40,659 bases of DNA, taken from an uncultured Ruminococcus sp. (GTDB taxonomy: Bacteria; Bacillota; Clostridia; Oscillospirales; Acutalibacteraceae). The notes under the pieces are model-generated. The model saw only the letters and a list, made by a program, of their open reading frames with translations, was not told the origin of the DNA and searched no databases. Positions 7,801 through 15,556 of this stretch are shown here, piece after piece. Numbering within the stretch: position 1 is the stretch's first letter; the number at the start of each line of letters is the position of its first letter. Location of the stretch: NCBI GenBank assembly GCA_902802105.1, contig CADCKR010000017.1, positions 1 through 40,659 of the forward strand. Reading direction: 5' to 3'. Made by a program: the position numbers and the translations under genes.

Positions 7801-8795
7801 AGGTATTCGGGAGTATTATCTTCAACGTCAAGGTGTATGAGCCTGTTTTCAAGTCCGACGGCTGAAAGCAGGGTGCGGAACCTGGGCAGACCCTGTATCT
7901 CTCTTGCGAGTATAACAAAAGGACGTTCAAATATAAGCGCGAAGCAAAGTCCGTGGAATGAGTCGCCAACATAGCACTGGGTGTTTTCAAAGTATTTCAG
8001 CCAGTCTTCAACACTTGGCAGAGAGAGGTCTTTTTCGCTGATGCCTGTTTCTTCCTCAGAAAGATTTGGATTTGGCAGGATAACGGGCTTACAGCCGAGC
8101 TTTTCCGACATCCTGATGAACGCGCCGTGTTTCAGCGCTGTAGAGCCGAGGAAATACGAGGTCGTGTATTTTTCGGGCAGCTGCAGCTTTGAGTTTGCGG
8201 CTATATCATGGTAGACCTGCCTGCTGCACAGGAAAACCGGATCCATTATCTTATCAGCGCTGCAGCCGAACACATCTTTGCATATCCTGACAGCTTCATC
8301 CTCACGCACACCGATATGATCGAACTTCTTCATACACTGTTCAGACCACGTTTTTTCAACGTCAGGCGACTTATAGCCGTCTCCGAAGGAACACGCCATT
8401 GCTATTTTCTTCTTGCTGTCATCCGCAAAATCAAGGAAGAAGAACTGTCCGGAATTGCGGCACGATATCCTGTAGTTCCACACGACGTCGGAACCGACAA
8501 TAAAGGTATCAATATCATCGTTCAGCTTACGGTAGTCAAGTGAGCTGTGATATGACGGAGTTACGTTATTATCACAGTATTTGTATATGAATTTGTTTGC
8601 GATAGTATCCTTTTCAGCGTATTTAGGCGTCCAGAGCACCTCCGGCTTGTTTACCATAGCGGCACTGAGCCCCATAGACTTAACAACGTCATAAAGTGCG
8701 TAATAGGTAAGTATTGAGCCGTAATTCAGACCGTACCACAGTCCGACTATGCCTACGTCATAATGCTTATTTTCGTTTACTTCGGGATTGCTCAT
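4866..8795 (-). CDS. Multidomain polysaccharide pyruvyltransferase / Fe-S FrhB-type oxidoreductase / ILEI-like protein
   Basis: A 1309-residue cytoplasmic fusion without signal peptide or membrane segments. Residues 12-365 are a polysaccharide pyruvyltransferase domain (CsaB-like; VGSDVVWN 100-107, GDSFHG 277-282). Residues 405-450 hold two [4Fe-4S] ferredoxin motifs (CTGCSACVNVC, CIRCGKCINTC). Residues 463-720 match the coenzyme F420 hydrogenase/dehydrogenase beta subunit (FrhB) family (SSGGMFTVFA, GTPCQVAGL, CADCKFC, GDFWG). Residues 771-1118 are a second pyruvyltransferase domain (VGSDKLFN 861-868, TDSFHG 1038-1043). A coiled-coil-like linker (1128-1156) leads to an ILEI/PANDER-like domain (1172-1305). 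Pyruvyltransferases of this family add pyruvate ketals to surface glycans; FrhB-type partners are common beside them and may act on a flavin or glycan-linked redox step. It follows a GlfT2-like glycosyltransferase by 116 nt, suggesting joint action on one envelope glycan. A ribosome binding site AAAGGAG supports the start. Exact substrates are unknown. Confidence 0.88.
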   Translation of the reverse strand: MSNPEVNENKHYDVGIVGLWYGLNYGSILTYYALYDVVKSMGLSAAMVNKPEVLWTPKYAEKDTIANKFIYKYCDNNVTPSYHSSLDYRKLNDDIDTFIVGSDVVWNYRISCRNSGQFFFLDFADDSKKKIAMACSFGDGYKSPDVEKTWSEQCMKKFDHIGVREDEAVRICKDVFGCSADKIMDPVFLCSRQVYHDIAANSKLQLPEKYTTSYFLGSTALKHGAFIRMSEKLGCKPVILPNPNLSEEETGISEKDLSLPSVEDWLKYFENTQCYVGDSFHGLCFALIFERPFVILAREIQGLPRFRTLLSAVGLENRLIHLDVEDNTPEYLDKRIAELLDQKIDYEKVRAILEEKSKQSRDWLKNAIGSEKKAPAGDKRIKTFRNDKMNGINPETVAGVPENVCTGCSACVNVCPADAVSMKENPDGFIMPCIDPEKCIRCGKCINTCPAVNVPADNTEAPIIYSAMANDEVRTSSSSGGMFTVFADKILEMGGYVCGAVFDSDNLEIRHIIADTTDGTEAMKKSKYAQSNIGTLYRDVKKLLNENKPVLFTGTPCQVAGLNSYLGRRYDNLFTVDILCHGVPSQKMLRTYIEEISARPEICTEGVPPKPVNIIFRDKMRHGWRSSTFIRIEFSNGRVYESSLKKDDPFEHVFHDKIALRLSCADCKFCAFPRQGDVSIGDFWGIQDIAPEMTDHLGTSIVFINNQNGRQFFDSINSRLLKKKKMDLKTSDIKKTRVFPIYPASPKRPRFMELLKHHTLTRSVELLTKNHFDVGLAVNFYAKNFGGALTHYALYHTLEDLGYSVLMIERPKTAKYLSGLIDQYKKIHIAPLYPDYAVAESYPDKTEMRRNLNSKCDTFVVGSDKLFNFYLYSELDKYTSLDWVSDDKKKIAYSASFGRTLGDPKIHRELAFYLQRFDSFSCREDSGVVTAKEVYGINNAEWVLDPVFLCDMKHYQALIGRCRRKTPERYVSAYILDPSEEKAMIVRYFKESLDADCETFSEYNLPASYYEPLGDLYKGPLKTEERLQSIANCEYFVTDSFHGMCFAILMRKPFAVIINEHRGAARFWSIAKMLHLEDRLISDSSDIDLELLAQPVDYDKVYEILDRERARCTDWLTKALDKPKVAAFSELDILREIIDEQEQKINNLMELVMSMAAGMDEESAPEDNSMTGYLSSLKNKTDGNIIVIAVKDTTGAALDPSVSEKLKALGLSTNLQGQHGHSYAAVINSGRVVFEQLGSGERPTVFNSDVGGCRLYVASRVYRNGNEAVIEIDGKNYSVNSRGLNIVIYNKAEKKLVDSVCFDTDASNA

Positions 8796-8911
8796 CAGTA
8801 TAACTCCTTTTCCGGTATTTTTTAGGAACTTTTATTCGGTCTGTGCGCGTTGGTGCCCTGAGCATGGCAGATAAGACAAGCAGAAATGAAAAATAATTTC
8901 TGAACGGTTCC

Positions 8912-10732
8912 TTATTCAATATCAAGATATTTCTTCCAGAAGCTCAGTTCCATAAGCTCACGGCCGCGCTCGCTGTAGGATTTTGCGGTTTTGCGGTACC
9001 TGAATCTTGCTTTTAGTGACAGCGACCATAATCTCAGCATCATGCCCAATGTTTTCATTGAGCTTTTCACGGTCACAAATCCCTTTCCGCTGCAATCGTC
9101 ATAGTGAAGCACCCTGTGCGCACGATAGAAATGTACAGGTCTTGCGGCAAAGGTGGGCGCAATGGAAGGCATATCGGTTTTCTTTTTTCTTTTGCATGGC
9201 AGTATTATGCCGTTGGCTGTAGCTTTTCTCCACATCCTCTGCTTTCGGCCGGGTTCCGGCAGCTTTGACGCACGTACATATTCGTCATGGTCAAACGGCA
9301 CACCAAGCTCCTTTATATCCAGAAGCCTGTAGCCTCTGCCGATTATATCCTTGTGCAGCGCTTCACCGTCCTGCTTCATAAGCCAGTCTACGCCCCTGAA
9401 ATAATCGTTTGCGCCGTCCAGAAGGAGCCTGGCGTTTTTGTAGCGGTAGAATACAAGCTCTCGCTTGACCTGTGAGGTCAGGTTTTTGATGAACATTTTA
9501 CGGGTGTAGGGGAGAGAGTGTATAGAATTGTCAATAAGCCTGTTCCTGAAAATGTAGTAGTACATTGATGATGAGTATTTGTTCTCAAACGGCTCGTGCC
9601 AGACGCATATACCGTTCATAAGTATGAGGTGCTTCATGTTCCGCAGACCGTATTCAACGTCATCACCTCTGATGAAGATAGGCAGCGGCAGATTGCTCTC
9701 GCTGACGACATCAGCAGGAAATGCGCAGTACCACCATGCGTTGTATTCCGTTTCCTCTTCTTTTTCGTTAAACAGGCAGGCTTCAGGTCTGTTGAGGTCA
9801 AGGCCGGACTTATAGGATATCAGCTCTCCCATGTTCCATTTTGCGCCGTTTTCGGTCTGAATATTCTGATTGTCGAGCCTGAGCATAGCCCCGCCCACGA
9901 AAGCATCCTTGTATTCGTCCCTGAGCAGTGAGAGCAGTACAAAGGTGCGGTATACAGAATCGGGGTTGATTATTATATCATCGTCCATAACAAGAACATG
10001 GGTGATGTTTCTTTCACTGCGGCACTTCATTATCTCTATCATGCCTCTTGTAAATCCGCCTGCACCGCCCGTATTCCTGTTGCCGAAAACGTGTATCTTG
10101 TCGCAGAGCTCTGTTTCGCTGCGGCTGAGCGTTTTTGCATTGTCAGAAATAAATATTTCGAGGTTATCGCTCATTCCCGATCCAGGGTCGCTGAGGAAGG
10201 TATCGTACATTTCCTTTACGTTTCGCAAGACAAACTCCTCACGCTTGAAGGTGCATATATCTATGGCGATCTTCACACGGCGTATATCTTCGGGAGCTGT
10301 TTCGCCTTCGTACCAGCCCTCAAAGATCGTTCCCTTATCGCTCAGGCATGAGAGCTTAAAGCTGTATATCCCCTTGTCGGAGCTGCTTTCAAACGGGAAG
10401 GTATAAACGCCTTCCTTACCGTCACTGCCGAAAATATGCCTGCCAAGTGTCTCTGAGGCAATGCCGTCTTCGGTCCTTTCCTTGCGCATGAGCGTTATCC
10501 TGAACCTTCCGCATACGCGCAGAACGATGCTTATTTTTTTTACATTTGTATATTTGTGCCATTTCTCAACGGTACAGCCGTTAAAGTAGGTATCAAAGGA
10601 TATGATAGTATCACTTTCTGTTTCAAGCCGATTTTTTTCTTGTATCAGCCGTGTATCTCCGTCACTGCGGAAATAAAGTTTTTCTTCGGTGCATATTCCT
10701 GTTTTCGGAAAAATCAGGTTTTGAAGTTTCAT
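8912..10732 (-). CDS. GlfT2-like galactofuranosyltransferase (GT2)
   Basis: A 606-residue glycosyltransferase. Residues 1-150 resemble the N-terminal beta-sandwich of GlfT2-type polymerases. The GT-A domain begins at VKIAIDICTFKRE (153-165), followed by SDNAKTL, GNRNTGGAGGFTRGM (217-231), the metal-binding VMDDDI (248-253), the acceptor motif RGDDVEYGLR (355-364) and VWHEPF (377-382); a helical C-terminal region follows. GlfT2 enzymes use UDP-galactofuranose and act at the inner membrane face. The start at 10732 is chosen because GGGAG is suitably spaced and the sequence from MKLQNLIF matches the family; the longer frame to 10912 runs through the promoter. It is the first gene of the glycan unit. 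The sugar specificity is inferred from the family. Confidence 0.85.
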   Translation of the reverse strand: MKLQNLIFPKTGICTEEKLYFRSDGDTRLIQEKNRLETESDTIISFDTYFNGCTVEKWHKYTNVKKISIVLRVCGRFRITLMRKERTEDGIASETLGRHIFGSDGKEGVYTFPFESSSDKGIYSFKLSCLSDKGTIFEGWYEGETAPEDIRRVKIAIDICTFKREEFVLRNVKEMYDTFLSDPGSGMSDNLEIFISDNAKTLSRSETELCDKIHVFGNRNTGGAGGFTRGMIEIMKCRSERNITHVLVMDDDIIINPDSVYRTFVLLSLLRDEYKDAFVGGAMLRLDNQNIQTENGAKWNMGELISYKSGLDLNRPEACLFNEKEEETEYNAWWYCAFPADVVSESNLPLPIFIRGDDVEYGLRNMKHLILMNGICVWHEPFENKYSSSMYYYIFRNRLIDNSIHSLPYTRKMFIKNLTSQVKRELVFYRYKNARLLLDGANDYFRGVDWLMKQDGEALHKDIIGRGYRLLDIKELGVPFDHDEYVRASKLPEPGRKQRMWRKATANGIILPCKRKKKTDMPSIAPTFAARPVHFYRAHRVLHYDDCSGKGFVTVKSSMKTLGMMLRLWSLSLKARFRYRKTAKSYSERGRELMELSFWKKYLDIE

Positions 10733-10754
10733 ATAATACACTCCCAGTATGCGG

Positions 10755-10776
10755 TCTTTGTGCGGTATTGCCTTAA
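10755..10776. repeat. 22-nt repeat at the start of the glycosyltransferase transcript
   Basis: An exact copy of positions 78-99. Read on the minus strand it begins 3 nt after the -10 box of the glycosyltransferase gene, so it would form the first bases of the mRNA. Confidence 0.75.
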
Positions 10777-10778
10777 CT

Positions 10779-10807
10779 ATTTTATCATTAAAGGTATAAA
10801 TAATCAA
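10779..10807 (-). promoter_or_regulatory. Promoter of the glycosyltransferase / pyruvyltransferase unit
   Basis: On the minus strand TTGATT (10802-10807), 17 nt and TAAAAT (10779-10784). The 5' untranslated region would be about 40 nt and includes the 22-nt repeat. Confidence 0.6.
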
Positions 10808-10922
10808 GATTCTTACAAAAATTGACACTGAAATCCATATCACAAAAAAACTTGATGCAAACAAAATTCGCTCATTTATGCAGAGCTGAGGTGATATACT
10901 TATTATTGACAAATTTACATAT

Positions 10923-10955
10923 AGCAGTCCGTAAAAATAACGGCGGCGGACTGCT
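10923..10955 (+). promoter_or_regulatory. Hairpin in the leader of the YbjN-like gene
   Basis: AGCAGTCCG (10923-10931) pairs perfectly with CGGACTGCT (10947-10955). It lies 9 nt before the AAGGAG ribosome binding site (10965-10970). There is no T-run, so it is not a simple terminator. A TTGACA (10906-10911) lies just upstream, but no well-spaced -10 box was found. Confidence 0.5.
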
Positions 10956-10979
10956 GCGTATAATAAGGAGAGATCAAGT

Positions 10980-11444
10980 GTGTCAACAAAAATTATGCCC
11001 TGTTCACAGGATTATAACATTCTTTGCGGCGTTCTTGAACGAAACGGCATTCTTTACGAGGTGAAAAGCGATCATTCGGTTGCCTGCATAGTGTGTGCCG
11101 GCGGAGGGGATATCCGCATGACGTTTTCTGTAGATACCTCAAAAATGCTTGTGACGCTTTTTGCGCCTGTTATTACAGGCGTCCCTGCCGAAACTGCTAC
11201 CGATATGGCTCTTGCCGTATGCATGATAAACGACCGGATACCGGAGGGCGCATTCTGCTTCGATGTTACGGCGGGAATAGTTTATTTCCGGCTGACACAG
11301 AGCTATTATAACCGAGGGCAGACGGAATTTATTTTTGAGTATATGCTTTCAAGCGCCGCGGGAATGATAGAGAAGTACCGTCCCGGGCTGAGAAGGCTGT
11401 CTGATAAAAAGGCTTTTTTCACTGAGCGGAAATACTACGCATAA
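10980..11444 (+). CDS. YbjN-like domain protein
   Basis: A 154-residue soluble protein with a GTG start 9 nt after AAGGAG. Alternating strands in the first half (GGDIRMTFSVDTSKMLVTLFA), the helix ETATDMALAVCMINDR, then FCFDVTAGIVYFRLTQSYYN followed by a helical C terminus fit the YbjN/secretion-chaperone-like fold. YbjN proteins are poorly characterised and sometimes linked to stress and motility control. No catalytic residues are evident. It precedes pdaA by 48 nt, and co-transcription is plausible. The family call rests on pattern recognition only. Confidence 0.55.
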   Translation: MSTKIMPCSQDYNILCGVLERNGILYEVKSDHSVACIVCAGGGDIRMTFSVDTSKMLVTLFAPVITGVPAETATDMALAVCMINDRIPEGAFCFDVTAGIVYFRLTQSYYNRGQTEFIFEYMLSSAAGMIEKYRPGLRRLSDKKAFFTERKYYA

Positions 11445-11492
11445 TCACAGATCTGATGCATATCTATTTACCATGAAAGGCGAAAAGGGGCG

Positions 11493-12308
11493 GTGGATTT
11501 GTATCTGATACTGAAAAGAAAAACGGTCATAAAGGCATTGACGTGTATTCCGGTGCTTGTGCTGATAATGCTGATCGGCGCAGGGCTTACGGGCGGCAAT
11601 ACGATGGAAACGGCGGCTTCGGACAACAACTGGGGACTGAGCTTCAATACGGCAAGCGGCATTCCGACCGGCAACGCTTCTCAGCAGGAGCTGAAAAAGT
11701 ATGATGCGTTATATCTTGGCGATACCTCACAGAAGAAAATATACCTTACCTTTGACGCAGGCTACGAGAACGGCTATACTGCGAAGATACTTGACACACT
11801 CAAAAAGCACAATGTAAAGGCGGCGTTCTTTCTTGTGGGCAACTATATAAAGACCTCGCCTGAGCTTGTGAAGCGCATGGTAAATGAAGGCCATACAGTG
11901 GGAAATCATACAATGACTCATCCTGACATGGCGGCGATATCTGACAAGGAGAGCTTCAAAAAGGAGCTGACTGAGCTTGAAGCTCTGTATAAGGATGCTG
12001 TCGGCAATGAGATGAAGAAGCTTTACCGCCCTCCGCAGGGCAAGTTCAGCATTGAAAACCTGAAAATGGCCAAGGAGATGGGATATCACACTGTTTTCTG
12101 GAGCCTTGCCTATGTTGACTGGTACAATGACGATCAGCCGAGCCGTGAAGAGGCGTTTGACAAGCTTATACCAAGGATGCACAGCGGAGCGGTAGTCCTT
12201 CTGCACAGCACCTCCGAAACGAACTGCAATATACTTGACGAGCTTCTTACCAAGTGGGAAGACATGGGCTACACCTTCGGCGATATTAACGAGCTTACCG
12301 GCACATAA
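11493..12308 (+). CDS. pdaA: Polysaccharide deacetylase, PdaA-like (delta-lactam-biosynthetic)
   Basis: A 271-residue membrane-anchored or exported NodB-type deacetylase. The N-terminal hydrophobic segment (about 10-33) is followed by WGLSFNTASGIPTGNASQQELKKYDA, characteristic of the PdaA subfamily. Catalytic motifs: TFDAGYEN (the PdaA variant of TFDDG), HTMTHPDM (metal histidines), RPPQGKFS and LLHSTSE. PdaA de-N-acetylates muramic acid to allow muramic delta-lactam formation in the spore cortex, so a sporulation role is likely. The listed start is GTG at 11493, but AAAGGGG ends at 11490, only 2 nt before it; the TTG at 11499 has better spacing and may be the real start. A terminator follows. 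Confidence 0.88.
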   Translation: MDLYLILKRKTVIKALTCIPVLVLIMLIGAGLTGGNTMETAASDNNWGLSFNTASGIPTGNASQQELKKYDALYLGDTSQKKIYLTFDAGYENGYTAKILDTLKKHNVKAAFFLVGNYIKTSPELVKRMVNEGHTVGNHTMTHPDMAAISDKESFKKELTELEALYKDAVGNEMKKLYRPPQGKFSIENLKMAKEMGYHTVFWSLAYVDWYNDDQPSREEAFDKLIPRMHSGAVVLLHSTSETNCNILDELLTKWEDMGYTFGDINELTGT

Positions 12309-12342
12309 AGCTGATATGAACTCCTGCCGCCTGAAACAACTG

Positions 12343-12397
12343 TCTTCGCGGCGCATTACTTCCGGCGCAGGTGAACTGTAAGCGCGTAACCATAAAA
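12343..12397 (+). repeat. Dispersed repeat ending in GCGTAACCATAAAAA (copy 1)
   Basis: It begins TCTTCGCGGCGCATTAC and ends GCGCGTAACCATAAAAA; a second plus-strand copy is at 23993-24038 with the same ends and a diverged middle. The inner ends GCGCATTAC and GTAAGCGC can pair (one bulge). A more diverged minus-strand copy is at 29124-29178. It lies just after pdaA and before the terminator. Confidence 0.65.
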
Positions 12398-12443
12398 AAA
12401 CTCTCTCCGTTACGGAATGATCCCGCGGCGGAGAGAGCTTTTT
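12394..12443. terminator. Bidirectional terminator between pdaA and the phosphoesterase gene
   Basis: Stem CTCTCTCCG (12401-12409) / CGGAGAGAG (12429-12437), preceded by seven A and followed by CTTTTT. It can terminate both convergent genes (stops at 12308 and 12461). Confidence 0.85.
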
Positions 12444-12460
12444 ATGCATTGATCACATTA

Positions 12461-15268
12461 TCATGCGTTGACTTTAAGAGCGAATTCCTTTACCCTGACT
12501 GTGCCTGTGCTGTCCTTGACCTTTATCTGCAGGGTATATGTGCCAAGTGAAGCCGGAGTCCATGTGTGGCTTTCTGCTGAGCTGTAGCCCCTGAGGACCG
12601 TCCACTTGCCGCTTGGAGCCTTTACGACATAAGCGTACTGATAGGGAGCCTTGCCGCCTGATGCCGAGCCGCTGAATGTAACGCTCTGTCCCTTGATGAC
12701 GGATGCTGCGGAAACGGACGAGGTATTTGCAAGTGCCGGAAGAACTTTAAGGTCAAATGCCTTTACTTTGACTGTGCCGGCGCTGTCCTTGGCCTTGACC
12801 TGGATCTTGTAGGTACCTGTGCAGGCCGGGGTGAACTTATAGCTTGCGCTGTCGCTGTAGTTTTGCAGTACGAACCACTTGCCCTGGGGATTCATCGTTA
12901 CAAATGCAAACTGACAGGGTTCTGTGCCGCCGTCTGCGCTGCCTGTAATATTTACGCTGCCGCCGAGAATGATGCTCTCGGCAGACATTGAAGAGGTGTT
13001 TTCAAGCTCCTTTGGTACAAATGCAGACCTGCACGTTACCTTTACCGTCTTAGCTGACGGATCATAAGCAAGATCAATGAGAGAGCTTGCGTTCAGACCG
13101 CTTATGGTTATGCTCTTGCCTCTTGAAGAAGATTTTGCGAGAGTGAAGCTGTGCTCGCTGCCTGCTTCAAAAGTAAGCTTTGCGCTTTCCGAAAGGCTGT
13201 AATACTTATCGTCGAACTTGTCATATACACAGAAGCTGAAATTATTGCTGCTTCCGGAAGTATATGTAGTGGTATATGCGCCGTTTCCGTCCGGCTTCAT
13301 AAAGGTGTCCACAGCATTCCAGCCGTGCTCGTCTGTTACATAATAAAGCAGTGCATAATGAGTGTTTTCCATCTCTTCGAGCGAGAAGTTGGAAACACAA
13401 TACTTTCCGTTTTCACTTCCGGCTATTGAGAATGTATCGTACTTGAACGAGCGCAGCGAAAGATCGACTGTCTGCTTTTCGTTGCTGCCGCAGTTAAAGA
13501 TGATATTGCTGTACTTGGTCTGGCTGAAATCTATCATGTAGATATCATTGTTTTCAGCGTCTTTGCCTACCTTTGTCATCTCTGCGCCCGGCCATTCCTT
13601 ATTCTTGGATGAACCGTCCCATGCATAGGCGCACACCTTGCTCCAACCCTTGTTGTTTACAAAGTAGTATGCATCGCGCAGAGGAAATACCTGTATATTT
13701 CCTGTATAGGCCTCAAGCCCTTCTATGCAGCTTTCAAACTCATCAAGTATTCTTTCATCAACGATAACGGCATTCTTGTATTTATAGTAAAGCTTTTTCA
13801 GAGCCTGATAGCTGTCGTATGATGCAAACTGGTAATTATCCGAAAGTATGCCTGCCGCCTTTTCAAGCTCAGGCCTGATGTCAACATCAATATTCTTTGG
13901 CGGGAGAGGACCTACGATCGGACCGATGCGCGGAGAAAGATGTGTGCGTGATCCCTCCATGATGTAGCAGTACTTGGGGTATATCAGCTCTTTGAGGATA
14001 TTCACGCCGTAGAAAACTATCTCATTTTCGTATACCTCGGTCATATATGCCTGAGAGTTGAAGCCCTTGCCGCCGTTTCTTTCAAGCTTGGTATAGGAAG
14101 AATCCGGCATTGTAGAACCTGCAAGAGACGGAGTATGTATCATGTGAGCGGCAGTGCCGTTCTCGTCAGAATAGTTGTAATCCATAGAAAAATCCTCGTG
14201 GGTATGCCCCGAAAGGAATACTATGTTAGGATACTTTTCAAGGAGAGCTTTGAATTTTTTGGTCGATTCATGCTTCTGATTGAGCATTCCGCTGTAGTAG
14301 GGATTGCTCATTCTGTCGCCTGCGCCGAATCCCTCGATCGGTGAATGCTGGATAAGGAATATATTATTATACTGATAGTTTTTCTCAATAAGATCAGTTG
14401 CCCATTCGATCTGCTCATCCGAAAATTCCTCGTACTGATTAGGCGACTTGTTGAACTCGAGCGCCATAAATATAAAAATGTCGCCGGTCAATTCATCTAT
14501 CCTGTAAAAATACGGCTTACCGCTTTTTGAACCGTCGGTACCCGAACCCTTTATAAAGGATCTCAGACCGCTTGATACGTCCTGACGCATATCGTGGTTG
14601 CCGTCAGACTCCCATACAGGATTGACAAAATCACTCTTGCTCAGAACCTTCTGATAAGCAGCCCATTCCTTGTCGGGGCCTGAATCGTTTGTGACACAGT
14701 CGCCTGAAACGATGATGTAATCCGCATTGTTCTTTACGCTGTAGGCAAGTCCCTGCTTGAAATTGTTCTCTGCATTGACATACCAGCCTGAGCCCTTGTC
14801 GATATGGACATCCGAGAAGGTGCTGAACTTATAGAGCAGATCTCCGCTGGCCGACAGCAGCCTTTTGCTCTGGGGTATGTCATAAACCGTGTATGCGTCT
14901 GCTGTGTAAAGTGAGTCTGTAACTGCAATGACCTTTGTAGCGCCTGCGGGTATGGCTGTATGGTAGCCCATGCTCACATTCTTGCTTTCGCCTGCATTCA
15001 TGCTAAGCTCGTCTATAGGATAATAGCCGTCAAGAGCCTTGGTGTCGTCTGCCCAGTAAAGCTTATACTTTGCCGCAGCATCAGCCTTGAGGGTGATCTG
15101 TCCTTCGGCGTAGCCTGCCTTGTCACTAAAGTTTCCGGTGAAGGTATAGGTGAGTTCTTTCGCTGCCGAAGCTGCATAAACGGCACTGTATGATGATATC
15201 ATAACAGGAAGAGCAAGAGATGCCGAAAGCAGAAGCACTGCGGTTCTGGATAGTGTTTTTGCTCGCAT
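12461..15268 (-). CDS. Secreted metallophosphoesterase with CBM26-like starch-binding module
   Basis: A 935-residue exported protein with signal peptide (1-33, cleavage near VYAASA). A calcineurin-like phosphoesterase domain spans about 145-420, with metal motifs DVH (153-155), GDC (189-191), GNHD (223-226), QHSP (307-310) and GHTH (354-357), so all key residues are present. Residues 533-605 (YYFVNNKGWSKVCAYAWDG, EWPGAEM) look like CBM26. Residues 640-745 form another beta-rich module. Two tandem repeats (757-843 and 848-933; each has NTSS, then SVxFxGSAxGG, KW, TYxxQxKxKDS) close the protein and are typical of Ruminococcus secreted proteins. No transmembrane or LPxTG anchor is seen. The phosphorylated substrate is unknown; starch or a starch-bound surface is a likely location. 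The start has AAAGGAAC upstream. Confidence 0.88.
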   Translation of the reverse strand: MRAKTLSRTAVLLLSASLALPVMISSYSAVYAASAAKELTYTFTGNFSDKAGYAEGQITLKADAAAKYKLYWADDTKALDGYYPIDELSMNAGESKNVSMGYHTAIPAGATKVIAVTDSLYTADAYTVYDIPQSKRLLSASGDLLYKFSTFSDVHIDKGSGWYVNAENNFKQGLAYSVKNNADYIIVSGDCVTNDSGPDKEWAAYQKVLSKSDFVNPVWESDGNHDMRQDVSSGLRSFIKGSGTDGSKSGKPYFYRIDELTGDIFIFMALEFNKSPNQYEEFSDEQIEWATDLIEKNYQYNNIFLIQHSPIEGFGAGDRMSNPYYSGMLNQKHESTKKFKALLEKYPNIVFLSGHTHEDFSMDYNYSDENGTAAHMIHTPSLAGSTMPDSSYTKLERNGGKGFNSQAYMTEVYENEIVFYGVNILKELIYPKYCYIMEGSRTHLSPRIGPIVGPLPPKNIDVDIRPELEKAAGILSDNYQFASYDSYQALKKLYYKYKNAVIVDERILDEFESCIEGLEAYTGNIQVFPLRDAYYFVNNKGWSKVCAYAWDGSSKNKEWPGAEMTKVGKDAENNDIYMIDFSQTKYSNIIFNCGSNEKQTVDLSLRSFKYDTFSIAGSENGKYCVSNFSLEEMENTHYALLYYVTDEHGWNAVDTFMKPDGNGAYTTTYTSGSSNNFSFCVYDKFDDKYYSLSESAKLTFEAGSEHSFTLAKSSSRGKSITISGLNASSLIDLAYDPSAKTVKVTCRSAFVPKELENTSSMSAESIILGGSVNITGSADGGTEPCQFAFVTMNPQGKWFVLQNYSDSASYKFTPACTGTYKIQVKAKDSAGTVKVKAFDLKVLPALANTSSVSAASVIKGQSVTFSGSASGGKAPYQYAYVVKAPSGKWTVLRGYSSAESHTWTPASLGTYTLQIKVKDSTGTVRVKEFALKVNA

Positions 15269-15312
15269 AAAGATCGTTCCTTTCTTATTATTATTTTTAT
15301 TATTTTAAATAA

Positions 15313-15341
15313 ATTATAATGCTTTTTTCACTATAAGTAAA
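15313..15341 (-). promoter_or_regulatory. Promoter of the secreted phosphoesterase gene
   Basis: On the minus strand TTTACT (15336-15341), 17 nt and TATAAT (15313-15318), about 45 nt upstream of the start in an AT-rich leader. Confidence 0.6.
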
Positions 15342-15496
15342 TAGATTTTATTGATTTTATACGGAGATCAATTTTTCTTGTCTGACTTGTCTGCTTTTCG
15401 GGAACGTCACAACGATTCACTAAAGATCGTGCGTCCGGTTTCTTGGGTATATTTTAACAGTTTGCTCCACACTATTCCAAGCTCCAAATTCAAAGC

Positions 15497-15525
15497 TTGA
15501 AATTTTCATCAGAATGTATTATTAT
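15497..15525 (+). promoter_or_regulatory. Promoter of the DUF3592-like/transglutaminase unit
   Basis: TTGAAA (15497-15502), 17 nt and TATTAT (15520-15525), about 31 nt upstream of the TTG start at 15557. Confidence 0.65.
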
Positions 15526-15556
15526 ATACTATATACGTGTTTAGGAGGATACCCGA

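Noticed and set aside
8796-8911. Terminator between the glycosyltransferase and the pyruvyltransferase fusion
   Set aside because: CAGAAAT/ATTTCTG can pair but lacks a T-run; the two genes are treated as one unit.
10733-10912. 60-residue N-terminal extension of the GlfT2-like protein
   Set aside because: It would be translated through the predicted promoter and 22-nt repeat; the ATG at 10732 has a proper ribosome binding site and matches the family start.
11727-12449. 240-residue minus-strand frame opposite pdaA
   Set aside because: Shadow of pdaA, and it runs through the bidirectional terminator.
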